64,000 bases of DNA, taken from the NCBI GenBank assembly GCA_017591395.1, contig WEDG01000466.1, positions 522,320 through 586,319 of the forward strand. The letters are read 5' to 3'. The translations under genes and the position numbers were made by a program. The DNA comes from Schistocephalus solidus (taxonomy: Eukaryota > Platyhelminthes > Cestoda > Diphyllobothriidea > Diphyllobothriidae). Below the pieces are notes generated by a model. The model was not told the origin of the DNA. It was given only the letters and a program-made list of their open reading frames with translations, and did no database searches. Below are positions 55,757 through 64,000 of the stretch, one piece after another. Positions within the stretch are counted from its first letter, which is position 1. Every line of letters begins with the position of its first letter.

Positions 55757-56831
55757 GGCAGTTCGACCGTCGATTCGACGAGGTCCACCGTATGCTCCAC
55801 ACCAGGTGGTGCAGGGACGGTGACTTGCGCGTGAATTAGTTTTAAGTGATGGTAGCCTTGCGCTGCAGCTACCGCACTCTCTCCTCCTCCCCCACCTGAG
55901 CCCGGTGTCAAGACAGAGTCAAGAAGACCGGAGATGGGAGAGAGCGCAGGTGGCTGGCGCGGCCGGAGCCGCCCCTGTGCGTGCCACCACACCTGGCTCG
56001 GATCCCACGGAGTTGGAGCGATAGGTTCAAGCGCGTCAGATTGTTTATAGTGAGGAAAATACGCTGAGCTCTCGACCTCACTCTTCCCCACCCCCACAAT
56101 CAGACCACTGTCCGAGCCGGTCAGTTGTCTGATGCGGAAGCAGGCGCAGCTGCTGGTGACCTCGTCTACGTGTAGTACGCACATGACCTGGCCCCCCAAA
56201 AACAAGCACCAGGATTTCACACAACAGGGGGTTGAACGGAGTACATCTCACATGTGTGAGATAGCCAGAGGTCACGTTAAGAAGGAGCCATCGCAGCCTG
56301 ACTCTCAGACCACCAGTCAGCCACTCCACACAACACACATTGAATTAACTGCGAGGTCTGAGTGTAATTGTCATTTGGCAACCTTCCAACCGCGGTGGTT
56401 AACGTTACCGCACACTCTTCTCCTCCCCCACCTGAGCCCGGTCTCACGACACAGGCAAGAAGACCGGAGATGAGAGAGGTCGCAGGTGGCTGGCGCGGCC
56501 GGAGCCGCCCCTGGGCGTACCACCACACCTGACTCGGATCCCACAGAGTGGGAGTGCCATAAAGACCACATTAAGAAGGAGCCATTGCAGCCTGACTCTC
56601 AGTCCGCCAGTCAGCCACTCCACACAAAACACACATTGGGCTGACCATGCGGTCCGAGTTATCCCGTCAGTTGGCAACCTTCCAAGCCACGGCTTTTAGC
56701 GTACCGTGATAGTTTCAAGCGCGTCAGATTTTTTATAGTTAGAAACATGCGCTGAGCTGTCGACCTCACTCTCTCCCCAACCCCCACCATCAGACACTGT
56801 CCTAGCCGGTCAGTTGCCTGATGTGGGAGTG
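55757..56831. mobile_element. K insertion, 1,075 bp, with 12-bp target duplication
   Basis: Flanked by GTTAGTCCTGAT at 55745-55756 and 56832-56843. Removing it with one flank rejoins the H RT frame (AYQD then HPRIRITYR). Internally, 55860-56040 and 56405-56560 are direct copies (CAGGTGGCTGGCGCGGCCGG, GGATCCCAC). GTCAGTTG(T/C)CTGATG(C/T)GG occurs twice. No recognisable protein. Related to 47401-47760. Confidence 0.88.
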
Positions 56832-56843
56832 GTTAGTCCTGAT

Positions 56844-58190
56844 AGGCTTCCATTGACATGCCAGAAAACATGAGACTGGAGAGGGTAGACTTGAGTTCGC
56901 CACCCTGCATCACTCAGTTGGTCACTGCGAAGTCCTCTGAGATGGCTCCATTGACCGAGGCTCGCGCCATCATGGAGTTGACGCACCATGTGCGTGAATC
57001 GCTCAATACAGCTGAATTTCTCCATTTTCTTCCACAGTCCTTCGCGGTTTACCGTTACAAAGGTTTCTGTGAGATCTACGAAGGCAGAGTAGAGGTCGAG
57101 TCAACATCTTCTGGCACTTATCCTGCAGTTAGCGCGCACCGAAGATCATATCGACCGTCCCACAATGGTGGATACCGCATTTGCTTTCAGGAAGGAGTCC
57201 TTGTCCCAGGTGGCTGATGAAGCGATTGAGGAGAATTTGGGTGTCGATTTTCCCGGTGCTGTTTAAAAGAGAGATTCCTTGATGGTTGTCGCAGAGTTTG
57301 CGGTTACCCTTCTTCTTTTAGAGATGGACGCTTGTGAAATCCTTGAAATCCTGAGGGATCTGCCCTTGACGCCACATCTCCTGGAAGAGCCCTGTGAGCT
57401 GATTCATCAGGTGTGGCGGCCATGCTTTTAAACTCAGCAGGGATCGCGTCTAATCCTGGTGCTTTCCGCTGGAGAGTTGCTGCACGACCGTGATGGTTTC
57501 TCTGAGATAGGACAGGAGTGCGAGGTCAGCCTTGGTTTCTACTTGAGACAGTCGCTTGATGGCAGCACCGGAGAGGGCGGAAGGACAGTTGAGAACGCTT
57601 CTGAAGTGCTCAGTCCAACGATTCAGGATTTTCGTCTTCGCAGTGAGCAATGTAGTTCCGTCAGCAGTGAGAAGAGGAGAAGCTCCTTTGACTGGGGGAT
57701 GGTAGATGGCCTAGATGGCAGTGAGGTATTTCCATTGGTTTCGGTCCGTGTTCCTTTGGATCTCTTTGGCTTTTCGAACCATCCAGGTGTCCTGCATTTT
57801 CTGCAGCCACTGCTGCACAAGAGGGCGACTTTGATGGAATGCGGCCTTGTTTGCATCGTAAGGTCGGTCGAGGTAGGCTTTTTGCAACCCGTTTTTTTAG
57901 GAAAACAGAATATGGATGGCTGCGTCGTTTTTATCGAACCAGTCCTGGTGTTGGTGACGTGCGCGGCAGAAGACATCCAGGGTGGTGGATTTGACCATGT
58001 TCCGCAGGTGGCAACGGCCGTTCTTAACTAAGGCGTCCTCGTCGATGACTTGGAGGTTGGCTAGCTGGTTAACCAGTTCATTGTTCAAATGGAGATGGAG
58101 AGAATGCATGTTCAGCAGAATGATATTCAACCTACCTGGAGGCCTTTTACCTTGGGGTCTCCTGCGTGGTTCAATGATAAGTCTCATTTT
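56844..58190 (-). pseudogene. RTE element H, endonuclease end, linker and RT N-terminal part
   Basis: Minus strand, several frames: IIEPRRRPQGKRPPGRLNII, then CRARHQHQDWFDKNDAAIHI, ILNRWTEHFRSVLNCPSALS, VQQLSSGKHQD, a GLFQEMWRQGQIPQDFKD block near 57380, CDNHQGISLLN, GLLPESKCGIHHC, RFTHMVRQLHDGA and SLMFSGMSMEAYQD at the K junction. This is classical RTE order. Confidence 0.88.
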
Positions 58191-59295
58191 AAATAAATAA
58201 ATAAATTGTATATTTAAGGCCCAGAGGGCCCCATCATTACAAACTTAGTATCGCTGTATAAATAAAAACCAAGTGGATAAGTGGCTGCACTATGTGAACA
58301 ACCATATGAACAACATAAATTAGTATTATGGTAGGCATTTCCGATTCAGAAAGATTCGCCATTTTTAAAACAACAGTCAGCAATTTTTGGAATATACGGT
58401 GAACAAGGAAACAAATCTTGAAAAAAATTACTACGGTAAAATCGGGGGCGGAGTTCGGCGAGCTACCAATTTAAAAAATAGGAGAAAAAAACTGCTTCTC
58501 TAAAAAATAATAGCTAAGGTTGATGGGATTGGTACGATGCAATGGAATAGTATTGCGATGTCGCTAACAACCTATGAGGGTTCGGAACACTCCTTGTCGG
58601 TCGAGAGTTAAAATAAGCCAGAGCTGCTGTTTATAACTATCAGGGAGGTGAGAGAAGAGGAACACATCGTAGACAACAGGGTCGAAAAGAAGAGGGGAAG
58701 TAGAGGTCACGAGATCATCACCAAGATGCAACCTTGCTGACTGCATAATTCACCAACAAGGTGGCGAAAACGTCAGAACCCGCCATGATCATCAACAGAT
58801 CCCGGGGACCATCGACATGGTTGCAAAGTCAGAGGAAAGTATCAAGGTTGTCAAGAGGTTGAGATTATGTTTGAAAGGGAGGGGACGAAAAAGTGAATGC
58901 GAGCATTGACTCTGCAGAGGATAATGGCATCGTATTTATAAATCTATGTAATATCAAGGGAACTACCTCAAATACCAGAAGGATCCTTTTCAAATCCAAA
59001 ATTTGCGAGTTTGAGAAGGAAACAGACAATAAGGACTTTATATCTTCCGATGGTAAATGTTTGCTTAATTTGGTTTTTAAAATCGCTAATGTAGATGACA
59101 ACATAATTTCGAGTAAAATATTACTCCAGATGAAAGCATATTTGGAGGAAAAAATCTGAGAACAGTTAGTTTTGGAGCTAAAGGGTGGCGAAATGATCAT
59201 TGAGGAATTACGAGTGGCATAAGATCGAACTACCGGAGTGAGAGTATTAATTCGTGGTAGATTTGGAGTTGACTTAACGCGAAACATGAACCAGA
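58191..59295 (-). mobile_element. 5'-truncated LINE copy B5 inserted in H
   Basis: It begins AAATAAATAAATAAATTG with hairpin GGCCCAGAGGGCC, and runs through a 3' UTR and RT C-terminus like B1 and B2 (SSKYAFIWSNILLEIM, KLSKHLPSEDIKSLLSVSFS). It stops near 59295 inside the H endonuclease between DNHLVIS and MRLIIEP. About 1.1 kb. Confidence 0.87.
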
Positions 59296-60240
59296 CATGA
59301 GGAGATAACGAGGTGATTATCCGTGAATCCATCGGCACCGGGGATTACGTTTGTCACCAGTACATCCTGCTGACTCGCCTCCGGATGAAGACATAATTCA
59401 GCAGGTGCGAGTTTCTCGACCGTAGGTACATCCAGGTCATTTTCTGACGCCGCAAAAGGCAGAAGTAGGTATTTGTCAGAATGAGGCGTCGTTCTGCGCA
59501 GGCTCATTGGAGGAGAAAATAATTGTCACTGAAGCCTTCGAGACCATGGAGTCCGATCACCCCTCTCCGCGTGGCATTGTTTGTGCCGACGCGAGCTTTG
59601 AAGTCCCCAAGGGCAATCAACTTGTCTGCCTTCGACACAGTCACCGATCCCCGATTGCCATCCTCCGTTCCGGTCGGCTGTTCCTTGGATTGTCTATAAG
59701 AGATCGAAAATTTCAGGCTGCTAGAGTGAGCAGGCTCACCCGAGAAGCTGGGTTAACCCGAAAATTACGGTAAGGGGTAGTGGGAGAAGAGTTGTTGGTG
59801 TTTTTTAAAGTTTTTCTACTGCAGTAATTGTAGTCTGCGACCCATGGTCTGCTGCTACACTGGTGAGATCCAGCATTTGTTTGGGCCAACTCTTCCATTT
59901 CCCACCCCTCCGCGAGGGGGCAAGCAGTGATGCCCATAAATAGGGCTGTTTAGTCATCCCCGGCTGTAACTGACCTCCACTATTGTCCACGATTTGGGTT
60001 AATGAGAGAACGACCGATTTGCCTTGGCCACCTACGTGATTGCAGTCGCACCCGACGTTTGACTTTTACGACCGTTGGGGAAGAGGGAAGGGTGAGAGTA
60101 GAGGGGGAAGGGCAGTCAGGAGGAGAAAGGGGCAGGGAGAAAGGAGGGGAAAGAGTCGGGAGGAAGATAGAGGGGCGGTGAAGGAGGAGGGGCGAGGGCA
60201 AAGGGTAGGGGGAAGGAAGCAGATATACCGGGTGTGGAGA
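59296..60240 (-). pseudogene. RTE element H, 5' region and endonuclease
   Basis: Minus strand: LLAPSRRGGKWKSWPKQM, SLLTLAAxNFRSLIDNPRNS, RPERRMAIGD, then directly VSKADKLIALGDFKARVGT, CAERRLILTNTYF, SQQDVLVTNVIPGADGFTDN, HLVIS. The x is a stop replacing the usual Trp of the AAWN start. About 100 residues expected between RPERR and SKADKL are missing, so the endonuclease has an internal deletion. GDF(N to K) is also changed. Confidence 0.8.
60077..60224 (+). repeat. Purine-rich (G/A) tract
   Basis: About 150 bp nearly all G and A on the plus strand with many runs of 3-5 G (AGAGGGGGAAGGGCAG and the like). It lies just upstream of the H coding start, in what would be its 5' UTR. Could form triplex or G-quadruplex structures. 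Confidence 0.85.
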
Positions 60241-60989
60241 CACAGACAGGAGACCCTCATTTGGTTAAGCCAGTTGGTCATGGTGATTCTCCCGGTTGTG
60301 GCTGCTGGGCAAAGCCAAATTCGATGATCTACAGGTTAGAGTTGGGTACCTGCTAGAAGTGACCACAGGAGCATTCCCCACCTGCGTGAGACAAATGGAA
60401 CGACCTTATGGTAATTCTCCTAACTAGTACTCCCGTACACCTCATTGTATTGTATACCTGGCTGTTCACGCACAACATGTTTGAATAGTTTTTTGTCTAT
60501 CTTTATGCTTTTTACATTTAGCTCAGTTTTAACTTTCTTAGGATAGGTCCTCTGGATGTTTGACATCAAAACTATTAGTCTGTATGGCAGAACGGGTAGG
60601 ACTGAGACGAGGGAATTTGGGAGAGGTGGAGGAGAGATATGTTGAGTGTATAGGCTTCTGTCGTAAGACCTTATTAATGACTAAACGGCTTGCACTAAAA
60701 TTTAATACTATAGTTCTCAAAGTTCATTCGTTCAGTGTACATCATCCTTTGGCATAGTAAGTTAACTAAATGGTATTTTAAAGCTTTCTCTTGTTATGAA
60801 AATTACTCATTATTTTGATGACGTTGAGAGGGGAATGTGATGTTATGAATATCAATGCCTTATTGAGCTGAACGAAAATCACCAAATCACACAACTAGAC
60901 ATTTCAGAAACAACGATAAGGATGCCATATGCAACACTATTACCTAAAAGCTTATAGATTGTTTTATTTGTTATAGGAGGGTGTCGATT
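60241..60989. other. No gene recognised
   Basis: The first 90 bp may be the H 5' end. The remainder is AT-rich with short frames. Confidence 0.45.
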
Positions 60990-61135
60990 TCTACTGTCTT
61001 GTACAAGCATGCGAATTTCAAATTAACGGCAAAAATATTATACTTGTTACTCTGAAGCATTCCTGATATATATTTGGCAAAAGACAGCAAAAGGCCGTCA
61101 AGCATTGCACCTTGGGTTGCCTTGTTTTTTGCATA
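60990..61135 (-). pseudogene. Small LINE RT remnant
   Basis: Minus strand: QGAMLDGLLLSFAKYISGML, then NKYNIFAVNLKFACLYK. This matches the family B palm (QGTVLGPLLFILYINEIS ... FVYADDLKCIY) with the catalytic box changed to FAVN. Very decayed. Confidence 0.45.
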
Positions 61136-62171
61136 TTCTTGGTCGGAGTGGGTACAGAAGATCTCAAGACGTTGTGTACAAGAGCTATAATAAGAAATTA
61201 TGGGGATTATTATTTAACCAAGCATTGTAAAATAAGAAAACTGAAAACAGAGTGACAGACCCAGGTGATTAAATATTTACTGAAGTTAAACTAAACTGTT
61301 CAGAAAGCCAACCCTGCGTTGTGGCAACGTGAAGCGAAATTGGAGAGGGCGGGTTGACGCACTTCACGAGTTCAGTTGATTAACGCTCACCGATCGCTAA
61401 CGGAACTCACTTGTCCCACTCTGTCATGGGGATCGTTCCAGAGCCCTGCCTGCAGTCACACAGCGGCTATTAGTAATAGACGCAGATTAACCATGCCAAA
61501 AAAGATAAGGGAGACTTTTATATCCATTTATGGTTCATTTTTCATCAGCAGCCCGACGTACGCAACATCAGGTCGTGCCCCAACCGAGGCTCGAATACAT
61601 GACTTGTTGATCTTTGGTTATTCCGTCTCAGGGGACAATTTTGGAGAATATTTGCCTTCCAAAGCTTTAGAATGCGATGTTTACTCATGGTTTTAAACAT
61701 CTTTATGGCTGCTCAGATGGTTAAATGTCGTCAGAGGGGTTGCAACTAAGCCGGTTGGGAAGAGGAACGGTGTGTAATGCTCCAAGCCAGCGTGCAGTTT
61801 TGCTCTTAGTGATGAGGCAGAATATTATGCTTTAGCAGATTGAAAGGTGCTGTTAACACAGGACTCCCAAATGCCATTGAGATACCACCTTAAAAATCTT
61901 AATGACTGAAGACCAATAGGATAACCAGTGAAATCCTCATTATTAACATACGCCACAAACACTAAGCCCACCTCCCGGAAGTGTAAAGATATATGTTCTG
62001 AGTATATATTAGCTTGCGGCCTATAGGGAGCAACCCTCTGCCGGCGTCGTACCTAAACTGCGTAAACAAGCCACCCATTGGCGGTGGTTAGCAGTTTACG
62101 CATTGCCTTTTGAATGTCCACTCTATTTGACTGCATTTTTTGGTCAGTGGCCCTGTAGTTCACCTAAACTA
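61136..62171. other. No gene recognised; contains a hairpin at 62059-62102
   Basis: A 106-codon plus-strand frame (61376-61696) has no identifiable domain; given the CACTA-like transposase to the right it could be part of that element. An inverted repeat TGCGTAAAC (62059-62067) / GTTTACGCA (62094-62102) encloses a second short stem, CCACC/GGTGG. Confidence 0.45.
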
Positions 62172-62490
62172 TAATTCAGTATAATTCAGTATATATAAGG
62201 GAGATAGGCGGAGCCTTTGAAAACCCTATTTACAGATAGACGCTAGCAAAACAAGCAAATGTTACATGGCGATAGTCGTTTTAGTATATCAATCATTGCT
62301 GTCGACTAAATATATGTTCATCAAGTAAAAATGCATCAAGTCTTCTTTTAAACATTTCAACGCTTTCAGCCTGAACAACTGAGGCTGGCAGTTTGTTCCA
62401 TTCGTCAATCACCCGTTGGGAAAAGAAGTTGGCCCGCACTTCAAGTTTGGCGTGATTTCTTTTCAGTTTGTATTGGTGACCTCGGAGACT
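62172..62490 (-). mobile_element. 5'-truncated family A LINE, copy A6 (319 bp)
   Basis: Nearly the same as the last 320 bp of A1: tail ATTCAGTATAATTCAGTATA, hairpin AGGCGGAGCCT, ACGCTAGCAAAACAAGCAAA, up to CTCGGAGACT. It breaks at 62490, directly against transposase-coding sequence. Confidence 0.92.
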
Positions 62491-63900
62491 AAGCAGTTTC
62501 GAGACCCTACCAGGTGTTTAGTAGGCAATAGTGTTGTAACGTATTTAGCTATTGATGGTCTCCCTATACATAAGAAAACAAAGCGTGGGTTTTGGCATAT
62601 CCTAGGTAGAATTATGCAGCCCTTTGTTAGTGAAATATTCGTCCTGTGAATTTACTGTGGCTATGGAAAACCTTCATATGTACAAACGTTCTGTAGGCCC
62701 CTCGCTAAAGAATTAAAATCTTTGGCAAGAGATGGTCTGCATGTCGAACAAATCAAGAGGACCCTCCGGTTTCGTTTAGGAGCTGTAATTTGCGATGCTC
62801 CAGCGAGAGATTTTATTAAGCAAATTAAGAATGTGAACGCCTATTATGGCTGTGAGAGGTGTTACGTTAAAGGCGATTACGTAGATAAAGTAGTATATGA
62901 TAGCGTCTCAGAGCGTTTGAGGACGGATGCCGATTTCCTCTCCGTCATATTTGACTGTCATCGTATCGGCACTTCAACATTACTAGCATTTTAGGTAGGA
63001 ATGATTACTTTCTTTCCTTTAGATCCTCTTCATTTAGTTTACCTGGGTGTTATGCGACGGATTCTGAACTTGTGGCTCAAAAGCCCAAGAGAAGCTCCTT
63101 TCCGGTTATCACTTGAAGCGATTACTATGGTAAATGATAGGTTAAACTCGCTTTTTGTCTACCTGCCACGGGAATTTTCAGAGCGCGCAAGGTCTATTAC
63201 TGATAACGATACCTGAAAGGGCACTGAACTGCGTCAGTTTCTACTGATCACCGGTATAGTCGTCCTTAAAGATGTCCTTCCCAAAAGATGTTGGAAGCGT
63301 TTTTTTACTATTTTCCACGGCAATACGTTGTCTTGTTCGTCCTCATTCGTGCAAAGAATGGGTGCCTTACTGCAGGCAGCTGTTGAAAATGTTCGTAGAA
63401 AAATATTCGTCCTTATGTGGTTAGTCGAAAATGGTGAACAATGTTCACAGCATTATTCATCTACCAGATTATGTCCACCGACATGGCCCCCTTGATAGTT
63501 TCTCGTCTTTTCCTTTTGAAATTTATCTAGGAAAAATGAAGCGCATGCATAGAAAACCATCGCAGCCACTTCAGAAAGTGGTCCGTAGGCTAGGATAATT
63601 ACAGGCAGAGCGGCGGCCTTTACGTGGTCTATCAGAATGGACTGCTATCTATGAACACTGCGACGGGCCACTATCAACATTGGGTGGTTCGTTTACACAG
63701 TTTCGGTATATTAAGAACAAAAGGTTAATAATAGGTACGACGCTATCAAATGGGTCACTTCTGGTAGGCGATAAATTAGTATGTGTGCAGAATATTGTCT
63801 ACTATTCCAGTGGAGACATATGCTTATTGTTTGTAGAGTATGAAATGTTGAGGATTGTTTTTGATTATTAACGTTTATAAAGCTACATTAGGGAACTTTC
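62491..63900 (+). mobile_element. CACTA/EnSpm-like DNA transposon transposase, broken
   Basis: Plus-strand frames: YLAIDGLPIHKKTKRGFWHI (62550-62610), LGRIMQPFVSEIFV, GAVICDAPARDFIKQIKNVN, AYYGCERCYVKGDY, RTDADF, then ITFFPLDPLHLVYLGVMRRI (63004-63065) and LNLWLKSP. The DGLPI-K, DAPAR, GCERC.V.G and P-D-H-L-V-LGV blocks are typical of animal CACTA-like transposases. At least two stops (62647, 62992) and further shifts break it; the N-terminus is cut off by A6. Terminal inverted repeats were not seen, so the right end may be outside the window. Confidence 0.75.
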
Positions 63901-64000
63901 TCAAAAAAAACCCCATTACCATCCACCGTCCGTAAATACGCATGCTTCTCCTTAAACGGTCACCGGGTCCTAATCAAAATCACTGGACGATGGGATACGG

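Larger units (their letters stand above)
47940..60240 (-). mobile_element. RTE-type LINE, copy H, split by three insertions
   Basis: Minus-strand segments in order: 5' region and endonuclease start (60240-59640), endonuclease (59640-59300), B5 insertion, endonuclease end/linker/RT start (58190-56844), K insertion, RT core (55756-55500), B2 insertion (containing A8), RT C-terminus (49440-48560), zinc fingers (48560-47940). Put side by side the segments follow a single RTE protein order without overlap. The element's own sequence is about 3.9 kb. Stops and shifts throughout; long dead. Confidence 0.85.

Noticed and set aside
60040..60327. 95-codon Gly/Arg/Glu-rich frame
   Set aside because: A by-product of the purine-rich tract; both strands are open because of low complexity.
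1..64000. tRNA, rRNA, CRISPR or operon-like gene clusters
   Set aside because: None could be supported by eye; gene structure is intron-containing and repeat-dominated. A tRNAscan/Infernal run would settle the RNA question.

Overview
This window is nuclear DNA from a multicellular eukaryote. It holds one recognisable host gene in seven short exons, with conventional GT..AG introns of about 0.7-2.3 kb, and is otherwise packed with decayed retroelements. The mixture points to a flatworm, most likely a tapeworm: Penelope-like elements with GIY-YIG ends, a Gypsy element resembling the trematode CsRn1 type, CR1-group LINEs, and an RTE LINE that ends in C2H2 zinc fingers. The genus is inference; nothing here looks bacterial, organellar or viral.

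Positions 1-12.4 kb carry the minus-strand gene for DNAJC2 (zuotin/MPP11), the ribosome-associated J-protein. Seven exons (12218-12379, 10615-10713, 9446-9590, 7030-7110, 5974-6039, 5081-5294, 2940-3211) join with matching phases at every junction. They cover the J-domain with its HPD motif, the zuotin homology region and the charged middle. The far N-terminus was not found, and the C-terminal SANT domains presumably lie off the left edge. The introns hold Penelope-like remnants, two hammerhead-like motifs and a 50-bp near-perfect palindrome at 8851-8900.

Positions 12.7-31.2 kb are CR1-group LINEs. Family A has 3' ends made of a small hairpin plus TTCAG/ATTCA-type pentamers: A1 12771-16470 and A2 26396-29785. 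Family B has GGCCC hairpin ends and AAAT tails: B1 21650-25970. A related B' copy is split by A2. Another LINE 5' region, another Penelope remnant and an ATA microsatellite lie between. Positions 31.2-35.3 kb are a Penelope-like element split by a Gypsy element with two LTRs of about 427 bp and a core that has lost protease, RT and RNase H. Positions 36-47.4 kb are a patchwork of truncated LINEs. It includes an inverted duplication (41394-42057 against 45737-46418) carrying a small ORF that begins MGCSPVRV.

Positions 47.9-60.2 kb are one minus-strand RTE element (H) blown apart by later insertions: family B copy B2 (49441-55500), itself interrupted by family A copy A8 (50791-53544); B5 (58191-59295); and a 1,075-bp repeat K with a 12-bp target-site duplication. 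The right end (62.2-64 kb) is a broken CACTA/EnSpm-like transposase hit by a truncated family A copy.

Functionally the window is a host housekeeping gene beside a retroelement graveyard in which relative insertion ages can be read from the nesting. The best leads are the nested stack, the conserved LINE 3' hairpins, the hammerhead-like motifs, the palindrome and the inverted duplication. I saw no CRISPR array, rRNA or convincing tRNA. All splice sites and element boundaries were read by eye, without alignment software.
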